50,889 nt of DNA from a virus. This document shows positions 31,801-40,547 of this stretch, piece by piece. The stretch covers positions 1-50,889 of IMG/VR virus record IMGVR_UViG_3300006128_000017; one strand, 5' to 3'. Within the stretch, counting starts at the first letter, position 1. Each line of letters begins with the position of its first letter. The notes under the pieces are model-generated. The model did no database searches, was not told where the DNA came from, and saw only the letters and a list, made by a program, of their open reading frames with translations. Both the position numbers and the translations under genes were made by a program.

Positions 31801-32418
31801 AATGCAAAATGCACACTTGTTAACGTATTCAATCCATATGATACCGATACGTTCAATATTATCAGCAGCTTATCTGGTCTAGACCCTGGATACCATCACT
31901 TTGCATTGCGCGTTGATACTTACGCAGGTCAGGCCCATTTCTTCATCAATGGTCAAATCGTTGGTTCAGAGAAATTCCCTCAAAGAAAATATCAGTTTAA
32001 TAATTTTAGTAGAAGACCGTTCCTCGTTGGTTCTACAAGTTACGGTAATTCTTCACCATTATTTAAATACCTAAACAACAACGAAGAACTTGTTGAAAAT
32101 TTAAAGATCAAACACTTCAACGTATATAGTGCAGCATTAATGGATGCTGATATTATGATGCTTGCTAAGCAGGATTTAGTTATTCAAGATTTACACTTCA
32201 ATGTACCTTGCGGCAGACGCAATTACCTTGAAGAAATAGAACGTTATTTCAAGAACCGTACCCCTAATTCCAAGTCAACTTTCTATAATATTATTATTCA
32301 AAATTCAGGTATTACAGACTCCGGCCTACGTACCGGTCTTGAGGCAAGAATTGTTGATAAATTAAAGCAACTTGCACCTGCTTATACAAAATTAAATACC
32401 ATAAAGTGGATTAACTAA
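28855..32418 (+). CDS. Large virion protein with C-terminal LamG-like domain
   Basis: 1187 residues, the largest protein here, beta-rich and Asn/Ser-rich. Its C-terminal part (about 990-1100; PGYHHFALRVDTYAGQAHFF, INGQIVGSEK, KIKHFNVYSAALMDADI) has a LamG/concanavalin-like pattern. The last 60 residues may mediate attachment to another tail part. Its middle contains repeated short strands like those of bead-on-a-string fibres but no recognisable domain. Shares one base with the start of the next gene. Confidence 0.75.
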   Translation: MEIVSLSSTNYIGLTSNYPDDKRLIVDQNVLYTENGVDIPLVAGFNNVNDNTINNYSNLFLTNKIVLSSFAYIEDLAPIQDFGFSTFLAVNGYPEITETTIFLTVTEPDVTQNTAKIALTGSLENIDNTYMFDINFLNDRLCKVSHSNKEITRYMTVDYTGNIIFAKDCNCDPLQDLSPQIFYYVFDRASEYILLLKNINDIVKYVGFDPIVSSTPTLTLIDPITAADIPYTSRCILRCVPRNQDPNNTILTDSWVSYNKDFKINSQGINPNRSYSSVPGNLLINSQYYNTTGTNMDVNILSLKNTSTPENYQYRANPFRSNNSPLFTEKEVENREYKKLLTGSNQKYGNDNIVINYEAYTTDIILKSDKITYFHIPQLIDPYVQLNISESGLIESGAIAGDHPLKSDKIFKKESINKYSSPFGAVKDEATGSFLCSWLSGNHDVNTKPIWVDRYYNPLTTSFFAALTTTDFQSIKYESVNECLFNVVDLIRQVDVFDKPSDLIFEPGAYYAYYRYGLSGVNNFINSLSIYREQKDLSSYLTIYDQPVVRNNAVPDEYIFNGKNYGLTNGLSAIQETGQMTLSFWANNADWTKPFGNQIVGNYVNDGVGIFNENTVTPTVFIPGSGTALSLNSNLLQLKSLNYNGDEITASIRYDGVSNYYLIFKSGQIFEYNNSDTSIRKVTDSKLLNLINYDYTTSSIYLLCSAAPGANSIIQINTPTLAISDITNISLNAENNNIGTPLMFANDPDAGWLFENSQQDLLLSATTINFYNNKLFFTPGTKSRLLNDTIYYLSNNQKLMLWKNLNHSTSLPVITAFQSRSQIQDFNIDFDNNIWILSNNNEYYKYTSDRQFVLSGTLDGTSFINHKIDFLANFENGAYTKQAIIAQTGQIPIPKDDHINTVYDFITDDGSKVLQDGYSDTLVFNTYQELSAAGLFLTTIDLYNGIANSTATLPSETAVNIDFTSCDYQRKITSTVYNGPTINAKCTLVNVFNPYDTDTFNIISSLSGLDPGYHHFALRVDTYAGQAHFFINGQIVGSEKFPQRKYQFNNFSRRPFLVGSTSYGNSSPLFKYLNNNEELVENLKIKHFNVYSAALMDADIMMLAKQDLVIQDLHFNVPCGRRNYLEEIERYFKNRTPNSKSTFYNIIIQNSGITDSGLRTGLEARIVDKLKQLAPAYTKLNTIKWIN

Positions 32419-34061
32419 TGAATATCGTAAACGCACTTTCAGCTGAAGGATTAATTTTTGACCGTTTTTTAGGCAGCACATACGCTTTACCGTACCCGGA
32501 TTTTGAAAGTATACGCATACAGCCTAACGATCTTGCTATAGCCTCGGTTATTAATTTAGCTTTAGAAAAATTATATAAAAATTTTCTCTATCTTTATAAA
32601 TCGTCAAGAATAGCGTCTAACGTTATACCGATTTCTTCTACAGCGGTTGCTGGTGTGAGTACAGGGTCTACAAATTTTAGATGGTTTTTAAGTAATGAAG
32701 GTCTATCGGCTAGTCAATTCATTCCTCTCTCTTCTGCATCATTATATAATCAAGATAATATTACAACAATTGCTGCTATACAAAATACTGAAAATTCAAA
32801 TTTCTATATTACTGCATCTACCGGTGACGATCTTGTAATCTACAAAACCGACGACAGACTTCTTAACAATACGCTTGATTATAACACTTCAATCAATGTC
32901 GTTTTAAGTACAAAGCAAACATTTCCGGGTTCGAATATTAACTGGCAGCAAATTAATTCGTTTGCACTTGGCAACAATTATAGTTTTTACGTTCTTGATT
33001 CTATCGGTAATCGACTTGTAAAATACGATGCCGGTGGTCTTTACACATCTGATATCGTATTACGAGATAAAATTCTATTCATAAATAGCATTGGCGGTGA
33101 GGGTAGTTTTAGTGATAATACATTCTTTAATAGACCGAGCGCTATCGATATCTACAATACTGATGTTTATGTTCTTGATTCTGGTAATTCATGTGTTAAG
33201 CGTTATGATCAAGATTTAAATTGGATTAGTACATTTAGATTATTCAGAGATTTTGCTGTAGTTAACCCTGTGCATCTCACACACGACTATTATGGTAATA
33301 GATACATACTCACTGATAATGACATATTATACAAATATGATGTAAATTTTCAAAATAGATCAACAATTCAGCTTGACCCCCTTACAGCGAGTGATGAGTA
33401 CTATAAGAAAGTAGTATTTTCTGCTTTTGATCCGAATATCTTCTATCTTGTAACAAGTCAAAACGTTTATAAGCGTTTAGTGGATCAACCGTCTGATGAA
33501 ATCGGTAAATATCTCTTTCATCTTTATAATTTCAATACAGAAGAAACTATAGCTGACTTTTTCTCACTAGCAGGTAATGACGGGGATAATAATATTATAT
33601 TCTCTAATTCCAATGGAGCAGGAAAATTCTCTATTTGGTATGACAATATTAATTTGTTTAATGTACTAGCTACGGGTGAGTTCGATATCTACGATTTAAA
33701 TGATATTGCTATACAAAATAACGAATATTTGCAAAACTGGGTAATCAATAAATCACTCGCAAAATTGTTGATTAACCATATGAGACTACGTGATCTAATG
33801 ACAGGTAAATTCATTGCGACGTATAACGAGTATAAGGATATTGTATTATCAAATACACGTTATTTCCTACCCGATGAAATTGCATCAATAAACTTTGAAC
33901 AGAGTGTTGACAATTTTATTGGAATGAATGAACCTGTTCATAATAACATTGTTAACAGGTGCTTACAACAAATATACCAGATTCAAGTAAATATCTTTAA
34001 TGCATTGTCAACGGACTTCCAGCTCGGTGCTGGTCCAGATGAAACAATCCTTATAAATTAA
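32418..34061 (+). CDS. Virion protein with NHL-like beta-propeller
   Basis: 547 residues. Repeated YVLDSxGNxxVKRYD/YDxxG units (YSFYVLDSIGNRLVKYDAG, VYVLDSGNSCVKRYDQDL, RYILTDNDILYKYD) between about 190 and 330 are typical of NHL propeller blades, which bind proteins or sugars. The C-terminal 110 residues are helical. It follows the large LamG protein with a one-base overlap, so the two probably form a complex or are made together. Confidence 0.7.
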   Translation: MNIVNALSAEGLIFDRFLGSTYALPYPDFESIRIQPNDLAIASVINLALEKLYKNFLYLYKSSRIASNVIPISSTAVAGVSTGSTNFRWFLSNEGLSASQFIPLSSASLYNQDNITTIAAIQNTENSNFYITASTGDDLVIYKTDDRLLNNTLDYNTSINVVLSTKQTFPGSNINWQQINSFALGNNYSFYVLDSIGNRLVKYDAGGLYTSDIVLRDKILFINSIGGEGSFSDNTFFNRPSAIDIYNTDVYVLDSGNSCVKRYDQDLNWISTFRLFRDFAVVNPVHLTHDYYGNRYILTDNDILYKYDVNFQNRSTIQLDPLTASDEYYKKVVFSAFDPNIFYLVTSQNVYKRLVDQPSDEIGKYLFHLYNFNTEETIADFFSLAGNDGDNNIIFSNSNGAGKFSIWYDNINLFNVLATGEFDIYDLNDIAIQNNEYLQNWVINKSLAKLLINHMRLRDLMTGKFIATYNEYKDIVLSNTRYFLPDEIASINFEQSVDNFIGMNEPVHNNIVNRCLQQIYQIQVNIFNALSTDFQLGAGPDETILIN

Positions 34062-34080
34062 TTGATAATTGTATTTTCTT

Positions 34081-34088
34081 AATAAATA
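34081..34088 (+). promoter_or_regulatory. Late-type promoter box (AATAAATA)
   Basis: Ends 7 nt before the ATG at 34095, starting the fibre gene pair. Confidence 0.5.
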
Positions 34089-34094
34089 TTCTTA

Positions 34095-34757
34095 ATGGCT
34101 ACAGTATCTATAGTAAAAATTAAAGTACGCAGAGGTTCGGACGCAGAAAGAAAGACTGTAACGTTCGATGTAGGTGAATTGGGATTTGTAACCGATGCCG
34201 ATGCTCGTCGTCTTTATATTGGTGATGGTGTAACCCTCGGTGGTGTGCCGACTTCGATGTATTTTTACTCTGGTAGTATTACTCAAGCTGCAGCTGGAAC
34301 ATCGGTTGCGTTAGCTAAAGCACAGATCGGTGATTTAATCTTTAACACTGACAATAGTCAGCTTTTTATTCTTTCAGGTATTAATGTTGGTTCTGGTTTT
34401 CCAGACTATACCAATCCAAATGCATATCAATCTATAGCGCCTGCAACGGATAATACTACCGTAGTATATAACGGTGCTGGTGCGCTTTCGGTTAATACGA
34501 ATGGTGTGTCTGCAGTGCATATAGCACAGGATGTTCTTGATACCATATCTGGTGGATTTAGAAGACCTTCACCAACAGGTTCATTTAAAATATCAACAGA
34601 TAATACAAGTATTAAAATCAATCTATCAAATCAGTTGTATGTAGATCCATATAGTACTGACTGGGCGTCTAACGCAGGTATACATAAAACAAGACCAGGA
34701 ACACCGGGTATTCTCTGGATCGATCCTTCTGCTGATAACGCACTAAAAATTTCATAA
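34095..34757 (+). CDS. Fibre protein with KVRRG...GELGF...LYIGDG N-terminal domain (short copy)
   Basis: 220 residues. The N-terminal motif IKVRRGSDAERKTVTFDVGELGF, split as VRRG then GELGF, and DADARRLYIGDG, is a common phage-fibre attachment domain. The same domain begins the following protein, so the two arose by duplication. The C-terminal half (TDNTSIKINLSNQLYVDP) is beta-rich. Probably trimeric, perhaps a co-fibre of the next product; the 2-nt gap to the next gene supports co-translation. Confidence 0.8.
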   Translation: MATVSIVKIKVRRGSDAERKTVTFDVGELGFVTDADARRLYIGDGVTLGGVPTSMYFYSGSITQAAAGTSVALAKAQIGDLIFNTDNSQLFILSGINVGSGFPDYTNPNAYQSIAPATDNTTVVYNGAGALSVNTNGVSAVHIAQDVLDTISGGFRRPSPTGSFKISTDNTSIKINLSNQLYVDPYSTDWASNAGIHKTRPGTPGILWIDPSADNALKIS

Positions 34758-34759
34758 TT

Positions 34760-36715
34760 ATGGCCATTCAAATTACATCCGATACATTAGTAAAAATTCT
34801 TGTAAGGCGTGGCCAGGAATATGACAGAAAGCTTACTCTCTTATCCAATGGTGAGCTTGGTTATTCCCAGGATATAAGTCGCTTGTTTATTGGCGATGGT
34901 GTATCACTCGGTGGTGTACCGGTAAGTAACATCTTTCACGGATTTGTAGCAAACCGCTCGGCGTATAATTCTGTTGCCCAGCCTGGAGACATGCTCTACC
35001 AGACATCGAACAACATTCTCTACGCGCTTAATAGTGAGACAGGTAATTGGACATCTGTGCACCCATTATTAGGTAGTTCCTTGCAATACGATGCAAATGG
35101 TGCGGTTGATATTAATCAGGCTATTTTTCCTCCACCATTCTCTTATGTACCGTACGGCTCTGGACCGAACCCTAATACACTTACGCATACACCGGGGTTA
35201 ATTGATTTAAATTCAAATTACCTCTCACTAAGTGCTCCTTATACAAGTTTTTATTTTGGTAATATAAATGCTAAGACGGTAACAAATAACTTAAGTGCTA
35301 CTGTTAACGTCGATAAGAATATCTTTATTAACGATAGTGGTGCAAATCCAAACCAATTACAACTCTGGGCTAATGACGCAAACGGCAATACATCCATTGT
35401 TGCAACAAGAGGTAATTTTGTTATAAAGAATATTAGCTCTTCAGGTAGCTTTTCAATAAGCACACAAAATACGTCTTCAACCGTTTGGAGTTATAACAAT
35501 ACAACAGGTAGTAAGTTTACATTCTCAACACCAGTTACTGGTACATACAGCGTACCTAATTTTGATGTCGATGGTTTAGCAAGATTTAGAGCACCTGTAT
35601 ATTTCAATAATGATGCAACAATATACGGCAGTCTTTCTGTTTTAGGTAACCTCTCATATATTGAAACAAATGTCACAACAACAAGTGCATTAAGTGTTAT
35701 CACATCTAATAACAGCGTCCCTGCGTTAATTGTAGGTCAGTTATATAATTCACCAGATCAGATTATTGCAGAGTTTAACGGCTTAACAACACAGACACAA
35801 GGTCGACCAGCTCTCATTGTCCGTGACGGTCCATTTGTAGGCATTAACGTTAGTACCGATACCCTCGGTTCAACAACTAATGCAAGGTTTATGGTTTCAG
35901 GCACTGCAATCTTTGGTGATGCCTGGCCGAATGAAACAAATGATGCTTTTGTAGTTAATACAGGTTCAGGCGGTATTGCGTTAAACGCTACCGGTAATAT
36001 TACAAGTATTATCAACACTGCAACGATTGCTTCAAGAAATAATAACAGTATTGGTAGATTTGTTACCATTAATGGTACTGCAAGAAGTAGTTCAGCTATT
36101 GGATTAGCTGTTAACTCTAATGGTGATCAGGCAGGTCTTTCCCTCGTACCAGAAGCTGTTGCTGGGTCTTATAACCCTCTTGTACAGACAAGCGATCAAG
36201 CAATAATATTCTACAACGGTGGTGGCGCCGATACTGCTGGTGGTCTTGTCATCGGGCAGTGGAGTAATAACGCAGCTAAAGGCATGCGTATGGATAGCTC
36301 CGGTAACCTCGGTTTAGGTATCTATAACCCGTCTTATAAATTACACGTACAAGGCACTTGCGGTATCGGTGGTGCATTATATGCATCAAGTGATATATCT
36401 ACCGGTGGTAACATTTATGCTATTGGCGACGTCGTTGCGTTCTCATCATCTGATAGAGCATTAAAGAAAGACATAACACCTATTGCTACAGCATTAGATA
36501 AGATTGAAAAAATTAACGGTGTTGAGTTCGATTGGGATACAGAAAAGCAATCTGTTTATAGCGGACACGACATCGGTGTTATTGCACAAGAAATTGAAGC
36601 AATCTTACCAGAAGCTGTTACAACCCGTGAAGATGGCTACAAGGCTGTTAAATATGAGAAGATTATTCCCCTGTTAATTGAGGCAATTAAAGAACTAAAA
36701 GCTCAAATCAAATAA
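34760..36715 (+). CDS. Tail fibre with C-terminal S74 intramolecular chaperone domain
   Basis: 651 residues. The N-terminal fibre domain (KILVRRGQEYD, GELGYSQDIS, RLFIGDG) is shared with the previous protein. A long beta-rich shaft follows, and residues about 560-651 (SSDRALKKDI, HDIGVIAQEIEAILPEAV, YEKIIPLLIEAIKELK) match the S74 peptidase/endosialidase chaperone, which trimerises the fibre then cuts itself off at the Ser-Asp of the SSDRALKKDI segment. A shaft section (about 285-345) resembles the stalk of the YadA-type fibre at 1-1597. Confidence 0.9.
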   Translation: MAIQITSDTLVKILVRRGQEYDRKLTLLSNGELGYSQDISRLFIGDGVSLGGVPVSNIFHGFVANRSAYNSVAQPGDMLYQTSNNILYALNSETGNWTSVHPLLGSSLQYDANGAVDINQAIFPPPFSYVPYGSGPNPNTLTHTPGLIDLNSNYLSLSAPYTSFYFGNINAKTVTNNLSATVNVDKNIFINDSGANPNQLQLWANDANGNTSIVATRGNFVIKNISSSGSFSISTQNTSSTVWSYNNTTGSKFTFSTPVTGTYSVPNFDVDGLARFRAPVYFNNDATIYGSLSVLGNLSYIETNVTTTSALSVITSNNSVPALIVGQLYNSPDQIIAEFNGLTTQTQGRPALIVRDGPFVGINVSTDTLGSTTNARFMVSGTAIFGDAWPNETNDAFVVNTGSGGIALNATGNITSIINTATIASRNNNSIGRFVTINGTARSSSAIGLAVNSNGDQAGLSLVPEAVAGSYNPLVQTSDQAIIFYNGGGADTAGGLVIGQWSNNAAKGMRMDSSGNLGLGIYNPSYKLHVQGTCGIGGALYASSDISTGGNIYAIGDVVAFSSSDRALKKDITPIATALDKIEKINGVEFDWDTEKQSVYSGHDIGVIAQEIEAILPEAVTTREDGYKAVKYEKIIPLLIEAIKELKAQIK

Positions 36716-36721
36716 TATCAT

Positions 36722-37300
36722 ATGGCACTCCCTACAGATAGAATTAGTATCGGTAACGTTAATAGTTTAGGTAGTCCTCTCTTTTCAGGTGCTTCATCTT
36801 TAGCAAACAGAGAGCAACAGGCTATGGGCGGTAGTCCTGCAAACGTTGCTGCTAGTAGAGTATGTATGCCTAATGAAATTCTTAATGAAACTACTGGCTT
36901 GCTTGCAAAAAACTCACCCGGACAAGGTTCGTCAACAAGAAATAGTACAGCTTGGTCATATACCGGGCCTGGTCCACATAACTGGGCCCCTCACCGTTTA
37001 TCAGAATTTAAAGGCGCTTATAATAACTTACCGTATGCTAATGTTGTATCTGTCGGTACAGGTGTACATGGTTCAGGTCTATTCAATATTTCTATCGGTG
37101 GCGAATATGCTGGTTCTCAACAATCATTCTTTATGATAGCCGCGGTCGGATCGTCACCTGGTGGAAGCTGGGTAGGCATCGGACCCGGTGGATCAATCAA
37201 TCAACCCGTAGATGTTGGTACATATAATATATATGTCAAAGATTATTATAACTGCGGAACAGCAGAAGATTTAATAACACAACACGCCTACCCGTACTAG
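36722..37300 (+). CDS. Fibre-associated virion protein
   Basis: 192 residues, rich in Gly and Ser, with segments such as STAWSYTGPGPHNWAPHRLS and YNIYVKDYYNCGTAEDL. It follows the S74 fibre by 6 nt and has no own promoter, so it is likely co-made. No family recognised; size and place suggest a fibre tip or chaperone-like accessory. Confidence 0.65.
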   Translation: MALPTDRISIGNVNSLGSPLFSGASSLANREQQAMGGSPANVAASRVCMPNEILNETTGLLAKNSPGQGSSTRNSTAWSYTGPGPHNWAPHRLSEFKGAYNNLPYANVVSVGTGVHGSGLFNISIGGEYAGSQQSFFMIAAVGSSPGGSWVGIGPGGSINQPVDVGTYNIYVKDYYNCGTAEDLITQHAYPY

Positions 37301-37337
37301 CATTATCCGTTGTAGGTAGATAAGTTATTCATGTATT

Positions 37338-38657
37338 ATGATAGAAAATTTTTACAATGATATAAAGATTGCTCTTGAGAAGATTGCAATTTTTGTTAGT
37401 GTTAAAACTGACAACGGTAAAGATTATTTCCTTGTAACAAGAAATCCTCAAGTTATATCATTTTTTAACGATGGGTTTTCACAGGTTCCTTATTCTGTAA
37501 ATAAGGAACAATTATTAATAGAAGCGTTTGAAATTCGTTATGATAAGATTGTTACACTCGATGTTAGAAATGTCAGTGAAATATATTATTACGGTATACC
37601 GCAAGAAATATCTCCACCCATGTATCTTAATCCTGCTTTTAAAGGTTTTTTAAATGAGGATATGGTTCGTGAGTTTCAAAAAGAAAATTTTCTTGAACGT
37701 GTAAAGCGAGAGAAAAATAACGGAGAATATCAAGGCAACGAAAAACTGAAACAACATAACGTTGATTTTTTCAATCTTAAATACTTTTTTAAAACAGAAT
37801 ATAATATTGTAGCAGGTGATGATCCGCTATTTAGCTTTTTTGATGATTACTATATGTTTAATTTCGATAGTAATGTCTACAAAGGTGAGAAGATACTTGA
37901 ATTACATAAAACAATGTATTTCTTGCCTGCCATCTTAAAATGCGCTGGTAAAACAAAAGATGAAATAAAGTCTATCTTACCACAACTTATCGATAAAACT
38001 ATTTTCTCAAAAGAAAAATGGATAGAGGTTTTAAAGCAAAGACAGCAAGAATTGCTTGTCTCTTATACACAGGAAAGAGATAGTTTAGATACTGTTGAAG
38101 AAGGTGAAGATATGCGCCAGTTATTAACAGCACAATACGATCAATTAATCGAAAAGCTTGCAAATATTTCTTTTGAGAGTGAATTGTCATTATATAACGA
38201 TTACAGATTATATCTGCGTTTTTGGCCAGAGTTATTTGCTGTAGAAGAATTTCATGCTTATATAAGACCATTCACGGAACTTGAAAATAATGTTATTAAA
38301 CAATTTATTAAAAATAATGTTACGTTTGATCTCGATGAAATATATCGTAGAGAATATGATTTCTTTAATTCAATTATTTACACACTTGAGAAGTACGCAG
38401 ATGCATGGCGTGAGCTAATGATTAAGAAGATTGAAAGTAAAGCTAAGGAGAGATACGAGACGCTATTACAAGAATTCGAAAGTATGAGTTCAGCTCTCTC
38501 TGACGAAGAGAAATCACAACTAATGTCAACTATTGAGGAAGTAAAAAATATTGAGAAGTATCGTGATAGATTAAACAGTCTAGATAGATTAGTTGATATT
38601 ATGTCTTTCTGGCCGCTTGAACTATACCCAAAACCTGACGATATATTAATTTTATGA
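37338..38657 (+). CDS. Hypothetical protein with long C-terminal helices
   Basis: 439 residues. The first 150 residues are mixed; from about 225 on the protein is charged and helical (LKQRQQELLVSYTQERDSLD, KAKERYETLLQEFESMSSAL), probably a coiled coil. No catalytic motif or family recognised. It follows the fibre cluster and overlaps the start of the glycosyltransferase by 4 bases, so it may be a virion protein or a partner of that enzyme. Confidence 0.6.
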   Translation: MIENFYNDIKIALEKIAIFVSVKTDNGKDYFLVTRNPQVISFFNDGFSQVPYSVNKEQLLIEAFEIRYDKIVTLDVRNVSEIYYYGIPQEISPPMYLNPAFKGFLNEDMVREFQKENFLERVKREKNNGEYQGNEKLKQHNVDFFNLKYFFKTEYNIVAGDDPLFSFFDDYYMFNFDSNVYKGEKILELHKTMYFLPAILKCAGKTKDEIKSILPQLIDKTIFSKEKWIEVLKQRQQELLVSYTQERDSLDTVEEGEDMRQLLTAQYDQLIEKLANISFESELSLYNDYRLYLRFWPELFAVEEFHAYIRPFTELENNVIKQFIKNNVTFDLDEIYRREYDFFNSIIYTLEKYADAWRELMIKKIESKAKERYETLLQEFESMSSALSDEEKSQLMSTIEEVKNIEKYRDRLNSLDRLVDIMSFWPLELYPKPDDILIL

Positions 38658-39415
38658 CAATAGAGTATTGGAACAACCAAATACAATGCTTTTGGCACGG
38701 TAATAAATTATCCCTTGTTGAGTTACTCACACTTAAGAGTTTTATTAATAACGGATACAAGGTCAATCTCTGGAGATATGATAATAGGATAGATATTGAT
38801 AGACCTCATGGTGTAGAGATACGCGATGCTAACGAAGTTATTCCGCAGGATAAGATATTCTTCTATACTGGCAAAGGTGATTGTAGGGCTGGTAGTCTCG
38901 GTGGGTTTTCAGATATTTTTAGATATCATTTGTTGTACAAATTCGGTGGTACATATATAGATATGGATTCGGTAAGCTTAACACCGTTTAATTTTGACGA
39001 GTTTGACTATATCATCAAACCACATATCGGATGTAAGACTGTTGGTAATCTATTGAAAGCCCCTGCTGGATGCGACTTTCTTAAGTCCTGTATCGATGAA
39101 ACAGAAAAGCAGATTGATAAAGATAATAATTCATGGGTCTTACCTGTAAAGATATTCAATACGATGGTTGAAAAGCATAATTTACAGCAGTATATTGTAC
39201 CTGTAAATTATTTTGGACAGGATGATCCTGATGTAATGTATAAAGCTAAAAACGGTAGATGGTTGACAGACAAACAGGTATTACCAAAATACGTACATCA
39301 CTGGTGCAAGGAAGCTTCTTATGGAAGATGGCAGTATAGAGAGTTATATGATTGGGATAAGCCAAAGCCTCTCTCGATCTATTACAATCTTTTAGCTATT
39401 AATGGCTTAATTTAA
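38654..39415 (+). CDS. Glycosyltransferase of GT32/DXD type
   Basis: 253 residues. CFWHGNKLSLVELLTLKSF, GGFSDIFRYHLLYKFGG and YIDMDSV (D103-x-D105) match the Gly_transf_sug/DXD family, which transfers sugars from nucleotide donors (for example capsule or glycan caps). The serine-aspartate before the R-Y pair and the DxD bind the metal-nucleotide. It is followed on the opposite strand by the aminotransferase; the two stop codons overlap slightly. Confidence 0.85.
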   Translation: MTIEYWNNQIQCFWHGNKLSLVELLTLKSFINNGYKVNLWRYDNRIDIDRPHGVEIRDANEVIPQDKIFFYTGKGDCRAGSLGGFSDIFRYHLLYKFGGTYIDMDSVSLTPFNFDEFDYIIKPHIGCKTVGNLLKAPAGCDFLKSCIDETEKQIDKDNNSWVLPVKIFNTMVEKHNLQQYIVPVNYFGQDDPDVMYKAKNGRWLTDKQVLPKYVHHWCKEASYGRWQYRELYDWDKPKPLSIYYNLLAINGLI

Positions 39416-40021
39416 AATAGTAGCCATTTGCTTTTCTAAATCACCATAAAATTCATATGGTAGATCATCATTATATGCAGGTAATGATTTCAATAGATCT
39501 ATACCCTTTAATGCTAGGTCTGGATGAAAAAGCATATTGTATCCTCTGACTGTAAACAGTTGTTCGGTTAACGTTTGATCGATATGTCTGCCGCTGTTGC
39601 GTACTAACTTGAACCAATCTGCTGCTTCTTTGCTATCTGTCAATATAGCGCCACCTCTACCTATCTTGAGATGTTTTTTATAGTGAAATGACAGACACAT
39701 ATGCGCGCCAGGCACGTACATATCAGCAGTAAATCGTTTTGCTGCATCATAGATATTTGTCGGTGCAATATTATATTGTCCAGTCCAATCTATATCTTTA
39801 AAGATTATTTCTTTACCAGCGTGCAACGCTGACATTGCTACACCGACATATGTATTCTTCGGTAGAATTATCTTCTTTTCAGATGAATATAAAAAACAAA
39901 GCAATAGAGCATTAGTACAACAGTCGACACTGATTGCGTAAGGTGCACCGGTATAAAGAGATAGCAACTGTTCGAAATTTTCGACTTTTTTATACTCATT
40001 AAGTAGATTTTCTTCTATCAC
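39407..40021 (-). CDS. Minimal DegT/DnrJ/EryC1-type aminotransferase-like protein
   Basis: 204 residues from a GTG at 40021 (224 if the ATG at 40081 is used, which would overlap the divergent gene at 40050). The N-terminal part (GAPYAISVDCCTNALLLCF) and DAAKRF, with SFHYKKHLKIGRGG holding the PLP lysine, follow DegT aminotransferases. It lacks the usual C-terminal third (family about 370 residues) and part of the middle. It could amino-transfer a keto sugar, or be a degenerate or binding-only relative. Confidence 0.6.
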   Translation of the reverse strand: MIEENLLNEYKKVENFEQLLSLYTGAPYAISVDCCTNALLLCFLYSSEKKIILPKNTYVGVAMSALHAGKEIIFKDIDWTGQYNIAPTNIYDAAKRFTADMYVPGAHMCLSFHYKKHLKIGRGGAILTDSKEAADWFKLVRNSGRHIDQTLTEQLFTVRGYNMLFHPDLALKGIDLLKSLPAYNDDLPYEFYGDLEKQMATILN

Positions 40022-40049
40022 AATCTTATAATAACGGAAATTATTTTTT

Positions 40050-40547
40050 ATGCAACTTATACCCTTAGATGTTAACAACAAAGAGCATATTGATATTACT
40101 TACGAAATACTTCTACAGAGATTTAAAAATGATCATATTAATATATACGATATACAAGTACCGACTGTAGAGCAACACGTTGCAACGCTGAGTGGCGATA
40201 CGTTTAAGCATTTTTATTTTATTGAACATGACAATATGCTTTTGGGGTACATTTATATAAAAAATAAAGATAATGAATATGGTTATTTTGTTAATTACAA
40301 AAAAGCAGCAAGAGTCTACAAGTCTAATAGGCATACGTTCAGCGAGGAGGATACAGCCGGGCATAGCGGTGCAATGAAGATGTGGATATTTTACGCTAAG
40401 ATATCGTTACGTCTTTTGCTTGAAAGGCATCCGGAAATTAAAAAGATAACTGCAAAAATTAATTCTAATAATCGAAAGAGCATGCTCTGTGCCGAACACG
40501 GTGTCAATTTTAAGCCTATATACACTTATTATGAGTTTAATAGATGA
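40050..40547 (+). CDS. GNAT-type N-acetyltransferase-like protein
   Basis: 165 residues. The order of elements (MLLGYIYIKNKDNEYGYFV strands, then a helix ISLRLLLERHP, then ITAKINSNNRKSMLCAEHGV and GVNFKPIYTYYEF) fits the GNAT fold, with the NxxNxxS-like step seen in sugar and ribosomal acetyltransferases. Next to the aminotransferase it may N-acetylate an amino sugar (inference). A TATAAT at 40027-40032 lies upstream. Overlaps the GT8-like gene by 17 bases. Confidence 0.7.
   Translation: MQLIPLDVNNKEHIDITYEILLQRFKNDHINIYDIQVPTVEQHVATLSGDTFKHFYFIEHDNMLLGYIYIKNKDNEYGYFVNYKKAARVYKSNRHTFSEEDTAGHSGAMKMWIFYAKISLRLLLERHPEIKKITAKINSNNRKSMLCAEHGVNFKPIYTYYEFNR

Noticed and set aside
35758-36069. Minus-strand open frames inside the S74 fibre gene
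   Set aside because: Several antisense frames arise from the repetitive composition of the fibre; none has motifs or start signals.
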